Positions 1 through 6,845 of a stretch of 21,417 nt of DNA are shown here, piece after piece (the first letter of the stretch is position 1; each line of letters starts with the position of its first letter). The position numbers were made by a program, and so were the translations under genes. The notes below the pieces were generated by a model. The model did no database searches, was not told the origin of the DNA, and saw nothing but the letters and a program-made list of their open reading frames with translations. Location: the IMG/VR virus record IMGVR_UViG_3300010430_000516, positions 1 to 21,417 of that record. The stretch is one strand, 5' to 3'. This DNA is from a virus.

Positions 1-348
1 CTAACTTTACTCAATAAAATGCAAACTCAGCTTTAGAGTTGATGTATCCTAGTGCCACGACCTTGCTATACCTCAACAACCCTAAGGTATTTAGCATCAT
101 ATCTAATGTTATTTTGTACGACTTAGACTTTGATAGGGATAACAATCTCCTCACACATTGAGACTGACTAAGAACATGGCTCTGAAACCCACTATTTATA
201 AGTTACACTGAATTCTCACCTAATCCCACCAACCCTTACCCCATCTAGATAGCCCTCACTACCACAACAAATTCAATCACTTAACAAAGAATCTCAATGT
301 AGATGATTTAATATTAAGTGCTATAATCTCCGATACACGGTACACCTT
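1..348. other. Non-coding left flank of the integrase gene, possible attL region
   Basis: I see no convincing ORF, tRNA or host gene in these bases, which are AT-rich. Because int is the first phage gene and lies next to attP in P2-like phages, the host/phage junction could fall here. The matching repeat at the right end is outside the window, so no att core can be assigned. The last 30 bases carry a promoter and the start of a repeat cluster, listed separately. Confidence 0.45.
319..327 (+). promoter_or_regulatory. Extended -10 promoter for the integrase gene
   Basis: TGCTATAAT is a perfect extended -10 element (TG-n-TATAAT). A -35 match 16 to 18 bases upstream is poor, which extended -10 promoters tolerate. 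The predicted start of transcription, near 334, falls just before the inverted repeat at 339-355 and about 60 bases before the integrase ATG. Confidence 0.6.
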
Positions 349-382
349 TTGTACCCCTTAAAATACCTTTCTGGTACACCTT
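339..382. repeat. Inverted and direct repeats in the integrase leader (operator or att-core candidate)
   Basis: GGTACA (339-344), a 5-base spacer CCTTT, and TGTACC (350-355) form a perfect inverted repeat. GGTACACCTT occurs at 339-348 and again at 373-382, with the imperfect copy TGTACCCCTT at 350-359 between them. The cluster sits directly downstream of the predicted int promoter, so it could be an operator for the repressor or the PrtN-like protein. It could also be an integrase core or arm site: inverted repeats with a short spacer suit a tyrosine recombinase. Confidence 0.5.
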
Positions 383-396
383 GGAGATCACAAACA

Positions 397-1452
397 ATGG
401 CATCGTTTAGTATTGAAAAACGAACCTTAGCAAGTGGTGAGTCTCGCTATAAAGCAACGGTTACAGTCAAACACCGCGGCAAAATCGCAAAGCGTTTTTC
501 TAAAACACATAAGAAGAAGACGCTCGCCACTGCTTGGGCAAAGAATGAAGTCCGAAAATTAGAAGAAGGAGGCGCTCAGGAACGCTCAATCCCCATTGGG
601 CACTTGATTGATATGTTTATAGAGAATCGAGAGCTGTGGGACAATACAGGGCGTTCTAAGCAGACAATCATCAAGTTTCTGCGCGACTGTGACATTGCTA
701 AAATCCATACTGATGAACTTACGTCCAAAGACTTAATAGACCACTGTAGAAACCGCTGCGCCACCGGAACTAAACCTTCAACTGTTTACAGTGATGTTTA
801 CTACCTGCGCTCTATCTTCAAAAAAGCCAAACCTGTCTTCAATGTAGCTGCCAACCTTGCCACCATAATTGAAACCACGCCAATTCTCACTGAAATGAAG
901 CTAATTGGTAAATCTGAGAAACGAACTAGACGTCCAACAGCCGGCGAACTAGAACTGCTAAAACAAGCACTAGAAGAACGCGAACAGCGTAGAGAGAACA
1001 AAATCCCCTACTCTGATTTGCTGGACTTTAGCATTCTTAGCTGTATGAGAATTGGTGAAGTTTGCCGAATTCGATGGGAAGACCTAAACGAAGAGCAGAA
1101 AACGATTATCGTCCGAGACAGAAAAGACCCTCGTAAGAAAACAGGTAACCACATGGTTGTGCCACTATTGGGCGGGGCCTTTGACATTGTCATGCGCCAA
1201 GAACGCAAAAACGCATGTATCTTCCCCTATAACGAACGCTCAGTTGGCCGAGGATTTGGCGAGGTTTGCCAAAAGATCGGAATTGATAATCTCAGATATC
1301 ATGACCTACGCCGTGAAGGTGCAAGTCGCTTATTTGAGAAAGGGTTCAGCATTGAAGAAGTCGCTCAGGTAACGGGACACCGCAATCTCAACACTCTATG
1401 GCAAGTTTACACTCAGCTGTTTCCGCACAAGTTACATGAACGCAAGATCTAA
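397..1452 (+). CDS. int: Tyrosine-recombinase phage integrase
   Basis: This protein catalyses site-specific integration and excision of the phage. With the 397 start it has 351 residues, the normal size for P2/HP1-type integrases. The N-terminal part (about 1-170) holds the arm-binding and core-binding domains; the catalytic domain follows. Catalytic residues are visible: Arg218 in CMRIGEVCRIRW, His302 and Arg305 in HDLRR, His328 in TGHRN and the nucleophile Tyr338 in LWQVYTQ. The ATG at 397 is chosen over the in-frame codon at 349 because GGAG at 383-386 gives a proper ribosome site and because the first 16 codons of the longer frame run through the repeat cluster. It is the leftmost gene, as expected next to an attachment site. 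The gene looks intact. Confidence 0.95.
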   Translation: MASFSIEKRTLASGESRYKATVTVKHRGKIAKRFSKTHKKKTLATAWAKNEVRKLEEGGAQERSIPIGHLIDMFIENRELWDNTGRSKQTIIKFLRDCDIAKIHTDELTSKDLIDHCRNRCATGTKPSTVYSDVYYLRSIFKKAKPVFNVAANLATIIETTPILTEMKLIGKSEKRTRRPTAGELELLKQALEEREQRRENKIPYSDLLDFSILSCMRIGEVCRIRWEDLNEEQKTIIVRDRKDPRKKTGNHMVVPLLGGAFDIVMRQERKNACIFPYNERSVGRGFGEVCQKIGIDNLRYHDLRREGASRLFEKGFSIEEVAQVTGHRNLNTLWQVYTQLFPHKLHERKI

Positions 1453-1455
1453 AAA

Positions 1456-1472
1456 AGCCGCATAATGCGGCT
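1456..1472 (-). terminator. Hairpin with its T-tract on the minus strand
   Basis: AGCCGCA-TAA-TGCGGCT forms a 7-bp stem with a 3-base loop immediately after the int stop. The run of six A bases lies on the left, so the U-tract appears in leftward RNA. In rightward RNA the following bases are CTTCAT, a weak tail. It may work partly in both directions but reads best as a stop for leftward (antisense) transcription into int. Confidence 0.55.
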
Positions 1473-1625
1473 CTTCATATAACTATTGGGCAAGTGCTAA
1501 AACTTATGGCGTCCTCTCTAAAATCATAAAGTGATAGTCATATCGATATTCTGCGTACTAAGTTATTTTGAAATAAGAGATTTTCATGCTTCAATAAGCA
1601 AATAGTTTCATCTGGAGCCTATTGA

Positions 1626-2732
1626 ATGAGTACTGGAGTTGTTTCCTTTTTCAAATACAAAAAACTTGGATTTTATCGTTACAGAGAAGATGACTATTGC
1701 GAAGACTTAAGCATGGGTGACCTACTCGAATCTGTGCATGAATGGTTCCAAGACCGCATCTCATTAGAAGATACCCTGTTATGGGATGACGATACCCCTG
1801 GTTATGCTTATAGAAAGAAAGTGTATCTCAAAGCTATAGAATGTGACCCGTTGACAGGGGACTACATGATAATTTTATGGCGAGCGATTGGTAAGGGTAA
1901 CGGTGTGTACGGCATTCGTGCTGACTCGAAACTTGACGACAACCACTTGTATAACGCTGATGATGCAGCAGAAGACGATGCAAAGGTTATCTGGGGTGAA
2001 GCTGCCTACTATTGGTTTGTGCCGAGTCACAATGTGTTTGCATCTATCCGCTTTCCGAATTCAGTTGCGGATACTTTAATGCTAAATAACTTCTTCCGTG
2101 ATTTTATGTGGCTGCACAGCAACATTAAACGTAAGGTGCGTGAGGTTAAGGAGGGTAAGCAAGGAAACTACACATCTGTTTACTTTAAGTCAGATGACGA
2201 CAATAACAACGAAAAATTGTGGTTCCGTTGCGAGACTAAACAATACACCAAGCTGACAACACAAGCTGACTTAGGAAAGATTGCTAAAGAGATTACACAT
2301 TTCGTTAAACGTGAGGTTATTGCAGCACGTGATGTCCAAGAAAATGATTGGACTCGCTTCTTCAGAGGTTTACCTTTTGTTTCCGGTGAAGTAACGAAGC
2401 AAACCCGCAAAATTGAAGTCAACATTGATGCAAAGCCGACTGAAGAAGAACTGAGAAAAGTCTTTGATAGTTACAATGATGAATACGATGGTGGTTTGGA
2501 TGATTGGCGTAACTTGGGATTCCGCAAAGATGGTGTAGGTGGCGTCTGTTGGTTGAACCAGTTCGTAGTCAAAAATGTGCTAGCGGTTAATGATATGGTT
2601 GGTGGCGGTGTTGATGAGACAGGTCACTATACAACCCGAAGGTTGTTAAATGCATTAGAGTTAAAACGTGATAATCTATTGGCTGCATTTGAGCAAGAAG
2701 ACGCTCAAGAAGAAGTAGTTAACGGACAATAA
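1626..2732 (+). CDS. Unknown acidic soluble cargo protein, possible sensor of a two-gene exclusion system
   Basis: I do not recognise the family with certainty. The 368-residue protein has no signal peptide or membrane segment and is rich in Asp and Glu, with an acidic C-terminus. The first 160 residues look like a beta-rich domain, with hydrophobic strands such as YMIILWRAIGKG and YYWFVPSHNVFASIRF. The rest is mixed alpha/beta with repeated charged helices. GGAG at 1614-1617 gives a good ribosome site for the ATG at 1626. The next gene starts one base after the stop, so the two are surely co-translated. A soluble protein followed by a small four-helix membrane protein, in a lysogenic-cargo position, recalls lambda RexA/RexB in layout. 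That comparison is inference and I cannot claim sequence homology. The 173-base gap after int suggests its own promoter; TTATTTTGAAATAA at 1563-1576 is a palindrome that might be an operator. Confidence 0.7.
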   Translation: MSTGVVSFFKYKKLGFYRYREDDYCEDLSMGDLLESVHEWFQDRISLEDTLLWDDDTPGYAYRKKVYLKAIECDPLTGDYMIILWRAIGKGNGVYGIRADSKLDDNHLYNADDAAEDDAKVIWGEAAYYWFVPSHNVFASIRFPNSVADTLMLNNFFRDFMWLHSNIKRKVREVKEGKQGNYTSVYFKSDDDNNNEKLWFRCETKQYTKLTTQADLGKIAKEITHFVKREVIAARDVQENDWTRFFRGLPFVSGEVTKQTRKIEVNIDAKPTEEELRKVFDSYNDEYDGGLDDWRNLGFRKDGVGGVCWLNQFVVKNVLAVNDMVGGGVDETGHYTTRRLLNALELKRDNLLAAFEQEDAQEEVVNGQ

Positions 2733-2733
2733 A

Positions 2734-3261
2734 ATGAAGTCGCCAATTCAAAAATTTGTTATTTGGCATCTTATAGTCGCTTTACTTGTCACATCGGTTA
2801 GTTATTGTTTTAGAAGTGATATTAAGTTTTCTGAAATACAAAGTTTAATATCTATTCTACAAAACACGTCAGCCATGATTTTTACTATCATGGGTTTATG
2901 GATTGCGTATGTTTACCCAAATGTGATTCTGCGGATCGTCCAACCTAGTAAAGTTGTGGCGGTATTTTCTGATGAAGATGAGTTGACGGTTAAGTTACTA
3001 GTTGGTGTGGTTGTATTATCTGCTGCGACAATGGGATTGCTTGTACTTGGCACGTCCATACAAGTTTTCATTGTTAAAACCAGCATATTTTCAACGTACC
3101 CAAGTGTGTTTAGCTTTATTGGGCTTTGGTTCCTACTTGTACTAACCTACGTACAATTATTTTGTATCTACATGGTAATAGCAACAAGTGTCAATTTCGT
3201 AATGAAGCTAAAAAATGCAAAGCATGGTAAAGCACTATCTAAGAAGCTAGACGGTAAATAA
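2734..3261 (+). CDS. Four-helix inner-membrane protein, partner of the upstream gene
   Basis: The 175-residue protein has four predicted membrane helices, at about residues 8-26, 44-66, 86-114 and 125-156. A charged loop (FSDEDELTVK) lies between helices 2 and 3, and a basic tail ends in KALSKKLDGK. No cleavable signal peptide or known motif is seen. It starts one base after the stop of the 1626 gene with no separate ribosome site of note, so its synthesis probably depends on translation of that gene. The family is not recognised. Small multi-helix proteins paired with a soluble sensor often act as pore or depolarising effectors in abortive infection; that role is an inference from the arrangement. 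A long hairpin follows directly. Confidence 0.7.
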   Translation: MKSPIQKFVIWHLIVALLVTSVSYCFRSDIKFSEIQSLISILQNTSAMIFTIMGLWIAYVYPNVILRIVQPSKVVAVFSDEDELTVKLLVGVVVLSAATMGLLVLGTSIQVFIVKTSIFSTYPSVFSFIGLWFLLVLTYVQLFCIYMVIATSVNFVMKLKNAKHGKALSKKLDGK

Positions 3262-3291
3262 AGATAAGGTGGCCACATGGTCACCTTATCT
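3262..3291 (+). terminator. Long hairpin ending the two-gene cargo operon
   Basis: AGATAAGGTGGCC, loop ACAT, then GGTCACCTTATCT makes a 13-bp stem. The single non-Watson-Crick position is G-U in rightward RNA but A-C in leftward RNA, so it fits the + strand. There is no T-run after it, so it may be a transcript-end stabiliser or a factor-dependent stop rather than a classic terminator. A smaller hairpin, TTCAGA/TCTGAA (3299-3315), follows in the gap between the convergent genes. Confidence 0.6.
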
Positions 3292-3330
3292 GTACTAATT
3301 CAGATCTGGTCTGAACTAATACACCTTTGC

Positions 3331-5217
3331 TTACTTTGAACTCGGCTGATTACTGCTCTCTATATGCTTCCATAACTTGTCACATAAGCTCGTTAATTCT
3401 TTAGTCAACTTCCAATCATTCGGGTGGTTATTCATGTAACGAACAGCCTCTTTACAAAAGGTAACTTTATCGCGAATAGTACCAGTCCGACTTTTGTTGA
3501 CTTCCTCAAAAAAGCTTTTCTCAAGATTAGTCGGTTTAGAGGTTATACAACGTTCTAATGCCCTGCCGATCCCTGTTTTCTTATGCTCATACGCTTTTTG
3601 AGTTAGCGTAGAAACGTCAAAAGTACAGTTGTTTGTCAGCCTCATCGCATTCCAGCGAAGTTTTGCTGTCTCTTGCATCACTTCCACAGGTATATAGTTT
3701 TCAATTTCTTTTAGTTTCAATTGATAGAACTGGTCTCCAAGGTGCTTCGATAGGTTCTCTGTTCGCTCCCCTTTCCAATCAATATCACCATCAGCTAGCA
3801 AGAAAATTTTATTGTTGAGAAGATACGCACTGGTCTTTTCCATGTCTGCTTCATCATGGTTAAACGCCCAGTGAGTGATATTCGCCCCCTGATACTCGAC
3901 GAACACATAATGAAGATTCTCAAGGTAACTCTTCAAGCGCTTCACCCGCTCTGGTTCAGAGTTTTTTTCTTCCAAATCTTTAAGGAATTTAGTCATATAA
4001 GCACGCAGATATAGCTTATCTGTCACACCTTCAACCCAAATAGAACAGTTTGCTAAAAGAACTGAAGAGGCACGTACACCTAACTCATCAAGTAAATCAT
4101 TGAGTTCAGTAGCGCTACATGTAACTGTCTTGCCTTCACGCTGAGAGACTTGATGTGTTGCTACATCATCTCTCTCAAGTGCCAAGTCGAGAAAGTGGTT
4201 AGAGTGAGTAGTCATAAAAAACATGTGGTGAGGAATGGACGCCAACGCCTCAATCAACGTTCTTTGCATACCCGCATGTAGATACTTTTCTGGTTCTTCA
4301 ATAAAAAAGATGGTTGGTTCCTCAGCCATAAACACTTTATAGGTGAGAATTATGATGGCTTGAATGCCGTCGCCTAGATTATAAATAGGGTATTCTTCTT
4401 TATCTCCTTCTTTGAACCAGACTACATTGTCTTTAATTCTGGGTGTAATTGCGATATCTGCCCCATAAAAAAACTGTTCACTGAGGAACTGTTCGAATTG
4501 CCGAACCTTTTCTCTTTGTTTATGAGTACCTAGCAAATGTTGTTTTAAATCTTCACTAATATCATGACCAGTAAAGATGAATTTAGTCGAAGCCGCATTA
4601 GTTATATCACAACCCGGAAAGTAATCTTGAACAGTCCTAACTTTGTAATGGTCCTTATCACTTATATGACGAAGGGTTCGAAGCGTAGGGATATAAATAG
4701 ATTCTTTATACTTATACACTAAAATATCATTTAATAGCTCAAACTTTTTAGAATCTAAGTGGGCAGATACCAACTCACTAGCGTTAGTTTTTAATTCGTC
4801 ACCACGACCTCCACACTCCCTTTCAGCTTTCCTTGCGATTGTTTGAGCTAAGTTTTCTATTGGTACTTCTGGGGTGAATTCTTTAGCCTGAACAATCGCT
4901 GACCGTAATGCATTTATATTATTAGTATACCGAAACCTAAGGTGCTCAATCTCATCTAAGTCAATTGCTTCCATTATCTGCTCGACCGACATCAAGTCAC
5001 TACCAATTGACCAAGTTTTACTTTTATCTAAAACATGCCTTAGTACTCTACTTTTACCTGAGTTATTTGCACCAACAAAAAAGTTAAACTTCTGTACTCC
5101 TGATAAGCTCCACCCCTCTTCGTCTGAGTTGAAAACAAACCTTGAGCTATGAGAAAGCTTAATTTGATCAATCACATCAGATAAATCAGTTTTATATTCT
5201 TCTATTGTTTTAGTCAT
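3331..5217 (-). CDS. OLD-family ATPase/TOPRIM endonuclease
   Basis: This is an ABC/SMC-like ATPase fused to a TOPRIM nuclease, the arrangement of P2 Old and of GajA. In 628 residues the Walker A is GANNSGKS (49-56), the signature-like loop LGDGIQ (281-286), Walker B IFFIEEP (303-309) and the switch histidine His338 in TTHSN. The TOPRIM part shows Glu396 in EGVTDK, the Asp476-Gly-Asp478 motif in LLADGDID, and EIENYIP (504-510). All expected metal ligands appear present. No helicase partner of the Gabija type is adjacent, so it reads as a stand-alone OLD protein. P2 Old cuts DNA and excludes lambda and recBC hosts; a phage-exclusion role here is inference. Translation starts without a clear Shine-Dalgarno sequence, after an AT-rich leader ending TATAATG. 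A terminator separates it from the repressor gene, so it probably has its own promoter or depends on read-through. Confidence 0.88.
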   Translation of the reverse strand: MTKTIEEYKTDLSDVIDQIKLSHSSRFVFNSDEEGWSLSGVQKFNFFVGANNSGKSRVLRHVLDKSKTWSIGSDLMSVEQIMEAIDLDEIEHLRFRYTNNINALRSAIVQAKEFTPEVPIENLAQTIARKAERECGGRGDELKTNASELVSAHLDSKKFELLNDILVYKYKESIYIPTLRTLRHISDKDHYKVRTVQDYFPGCDITNAASTKFIFTGHDISEDLKQHLLGTHKQREKVRQFEQFLSEQFFYGADIAITPRIKDNVVWFKEGDKEEYPIYNLGDGIQAIIILTYKVFMAEEPTIFFIEEPEKYLHAGMQRTLIEALASIPHHMFFMTTHSNHFLDLALERDDVATHQVSQREGKTVTCSATELNDLLDELGVRASSVLLANCSIWVEGVTDKLYLRAYMTKFLKDLEEKNSEPERVKRLKSYLENLHYVFVEYQGANITHWAFNHDEADMEKTSAYLLNNKIFLLADGDIDWKGERTENLSKHLGDQFYQLKLKEIENYIPVEVMQETAKLRWNAMRLTNNCTFDVSTLTQKAYEHKKTGIGRALERCITSKPTNLEKSFFEEVNKSRTGTIRDKVTFCKEAVRYMNNHPNDWKLTKELTSLCDKLWKHIESSNQPSSK

Positions 5218-5240
5218 TATATTTTTACAAAAGTATCAAT

Positions 5241-5267
5241 AAAAAAGGCACCCTGTAGGGCGCCTTT
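5241..5267 (-). terminator. Rho-independent terminator of the repressor gene
   Basis: Read leftward, GGCGCCC-TACA-GGGTGCC is followed by TTTTTT. The one unusual pair is G-U in the leftward RNA but A-C in the rightward RNA, which fixes the direction. It lies 6 bases after the repressor stop codon and before the OLD-family gene. Confidence 0.85.
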
Positions 5268-5272
5268 AACTT

Positions 5273-6163
5273 TTATACCACCGCCTTCATGACCGTGGTG
5301 ACTACTTTTCCTATCACCGCAAACTCATTGAGCTTCTCCTCGTTCACGATGAATGAATCATATTCTTCTTTGTTGTCTGAAATTACCTCATAGCCTTCTG
5401 CCATGATGTCGTACTTCAGACGTTTAATATAAACGTGCTTGCCGATGCGAACAACGTACACACCGTGCTTCACTGGGTGATCCAGATCGCGAGTATCCAC
5501 TAATACTTCATCACCGTCACTCAAGGTGTCTTCCATTGAGTCTCCGTGGCAGATAATGATGCGCGCTGTTTCTTCTGTTAAGCCAAAGCGCTTTAGCCAC
5601 ATACAAGGCAGGAATTCTGTTCTTAGTTGATACTCAGCGTCATTTTGAGCACCAAAACCACAAGAGGCATAAACGTTATAGACAGGTACAGCACACATAT
5701 CCCCCATCTCAGAAGCTAGCTTTACTGATTTCACGTTAGACAGTTCTGTAACGTTATCTTTGTCATATTTCCGGCGAAGAAGCTTCATTTGCTCAATAAA
5801 GTCACTTATAGGCGTACCGCCTGGATTACTTTCTACAAACTTTCTCAGTTCAAGTTCCAAAGCTTCTTCTGTGAGCGTCGTGTGCTCCAGTATATCCGCA
5901 ACTAAAGGCACAGCTGTTTTTTCCGATGGTGGGGGCAAATCCATTAGCTGTTGGGCTTCGTCTTTATCTGTGACGTACTTCTCAATTAGTTGTCTTTTTA
6001 CATCAGGATGAAAATTAGAAATATGGTACTCCAAAGCTCTACTGCCAGTAGAGCTTTTTCTATTTAACCAATTGTTTCTTTTGGCTTTTTGGCTCACGCC
6101 CGTGGCTGAATTAGCCATACCTTCCAGCCCAACTAGTTCAGAACTTAAATACCACTCTCTCAT
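5273..6163 (-). CDS. Lysogeny repressor: Mu-type DNA-binding domain plus LexA/S24 peptidase domain
   Basis: This is the CI-position repressor, predicted to hold the lytic promoters off and to be inactivated by RecA-stimulated self-cleavage. In 296 residues the N-terminus (about 2-60) matches the Mu repressor/transposase winged-helix type: WYLSSELVGLEG, TGVSQKAKRNNW and the EYHIS ending. The C-terminus is an S24 peptidase: cleavage-type site ASCGFGA (166-172), nucleophile Ser209 in GDSM and Lys247 in VYIKRL. The dyad is intact, so DNA-damage induction is likely. The ATG at 6163 is chosen because the Mu-type domain begins there and the longer frame starts only with TTG in promoter DNA. It is divergent from the PrtN-like gene, as CI is from Cox in P2-like phages. 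No ribosome site precedes the ATG; see the promoter entry. Confidence 0.9.
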   Translation of the reverse strand: MREWYLSSELVGLEGMANSATGVSQKAKRNNWLNRKSSTGSRALEYHISNFHPDVKRQLIEKYVTDKDEAQQLMDLPPPSEKTAVPLVADILEHTTLTEEALELELRKFVESNPGGTPISDFIEQMKLLRRKYDKDNVTELSNVKSVKLASEMGDMCAVPVYNVYASCGFGAQNDAEYQLRTEFLPCMWLKRFGLTEETARIIICHGDSMEDTLSDGDEVLVDTRDLDHPVKHGVYVVRIGKHVYIKRLKYDIMAEGYEVISDNKEEYDSFIVNEEKLNEFAVIGKVVTTVMKAVV

Positions 6164-6172
6164 ACAAACACT

Positions 6173-6201
6173 TTTAAACAGTTGACAAACACTATGTGCA
6201 A
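6173..6201 (-). promoter_or_regulatory. Repressor promoter giving a nearly leaderless mRNA
   Basis: On the minus strand, TTGCAC (6201-6196), a 17-base spacer and TTTAAA (6178-6173) form a reasonable sigma-70 promoter. Transcription would start near 6166, only about three bases before the repressor ATG at 6163. No Shine-Dalgarno sequence is present. This resembles the leaderless cI mRNA made from lambda PRM. Confidence 0.5.
6182..6187 (+). promoter_or_regulatory. Consensus -35 box, likely for the rightward early promoter
   Basis: TTGACA is a perfect -35 hexamer on the + strand inside the repressor/PrtN gap and overlaps the spacer of the leftward promoter. The best -10 at normal spacing (CAGGAT, 17 bases on) is weak, and GATATT lies at a 20-base spacing. 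If used, the two promoters face away from each other across overlapping DNA, so one bound repressor could affect both. Confidence 0.35.
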
Positions 6202-6241
6202 GCGCAGGATATTCACACAAACAAACAATTATAAACGCACA

Positions 6242-6288
6242 TTAACTCCGATATGTTTACAGACGAACGGAGGTTAAGCGCGATTAAC
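6242..6288. repeat. Inverted repeats between repressor and PrtN-like gene (operator candidate)
   Basis: TTAACTCCG (6242-6250) is inverted as CGGAGGTTAA (6268-6277), with one extra G. TTAAC returns at 6284-6288, so GTTAA (6273-6277) and TTAAC also form a second inverted pair around GCGCGA. Three related half-sites upstream of the first early gene are typical of an operator region for the repressor or for the Cox-like protein. Confidence 0.5.
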
Positions 6289-6334
6289 TAAGACTATACC
6301 ACGTCAGTGGTTTAGTGGAAATGAGGCTAACCTT

Positions 6335-6622
6335 ATGAATACTCAATATGCGTTGCACGCCGTATTTGGTGCACCAGTGGTCAAACTGTCTGAGATCTCA
6401 GAAGAATATTTTGGAATGAAGTACGCGACTGCTAAAGGAAAAGTCAGCGCGAATGAATTTCCAGTACCTACCTTTCGCCTCCATGAAGAAACAGAAACAA
6501 ACAAAGGTACTAAAGCACCTATTTTTGTTTCTGTTGATGACCTTGCCGAATATATCGACCGAAAAAAAGCAGAAGCAAAGAAGGAATGGGAATCCATTTA
6601 CGGAAAGTTTGGACACCACTAA
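6335..6622 (+). CDS. PrtN-like regulator in the Cox position
   Basis: This 95-residue protein resembles the pyocin activator PrtN family: EISEEYFGMKYATAKGKVS, then a FPVPTFRL strand, then VDDLAEYIDRKKAEAKKEWE. The first 60 residues probably form a winged helix-turn-helix and the C-terminal helix is strongly charged. In the P2/K139 layout the first gene divergent from the repressor is Cox, which both represses lysogeny promoters and directs excision. I infer that this protein does the same, though in Pseudomonas PrtN is an activator. GAGG at 6323-6326 is a good ribosome site. It looks complete. Confidence 0.75.
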   Translation: MNTQYALHAVFGAPVVKLSEISEEYFGMKYATAKGKVSANEFPVPTFRLHEETETNKGTKAPIFVSVDDLAEYIDRKKAEAKKEWESIYGKFGHH

Positions 6623-6628
6623 TAAAAA

Positions 6629-6655
6629 CGGCATTGAAGCAAAGCCTCAATGCCG
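6629..6655 (-). terminator. Hairpin after the PrtN-like gene with its T-tract leftward
   Basis: CGGCATTGA and TCAATGCCG form a perfect 9-bp stem with a 9-base loop. Read leftward the stem is followed by TTTTTATT, a normal terminator tail; read rightward it is followed by AGTATG. It would stop leftward RNA before it enters the PrtN gene and the repressor control region. Weak rightward termination is also possible. Confidence 0.6.
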
Positions 6656-6845
6656 AGTATGAAAACCAGTGCTTCGTTCCGATGTGCCTTCTTAGACTTT
6701 GGCGAGACTCAGAACACAAAAGAACGATTCAATGAACATGACTTTCGTGGGTGAACTTGCGTTCCTTTTTAGGATAGCTTTTCACACCCCTGCTGTCATC
6801 CCGCATTTGGTTTTCGCTTCACTTGCTACAAGGTGAGTATCGGAT

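Noticed and set aside
1-348. tRNA gene as attachment site
   Set aside because: I could not fold a cloverleaf or find a T-loop (GGTTCGA-type) sequence in this stretch.
349-396. Longer integrase start at 349
   Set aside because: Those codons run through the GGTACA/TGTACC repeats just after the promoter and have no ribosome site; the ATG at 397 has GGAG at the right distance.
3331-5217. Gabija or PARIS system
   Set aside because: The ATPase/TOPRIM protein alone is not enough: no UvrD-like GajB and no AriB-type partner lies next to it in the same direction.
5273-6163. Idea that the element is a transposing Mu-like phage
   Set aside because: The repressor head and tail genes are Mu-like, but there is no transposase MuA/MuB; a tyrosine integrase and a gpA-type replication protein are present instead.
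6164-6220. Longer repressor frame starting at 6220
   Set aside because: It starts with TTG and covers the promoter DNA; the Mu-type domain begins at the ATG at 6163.
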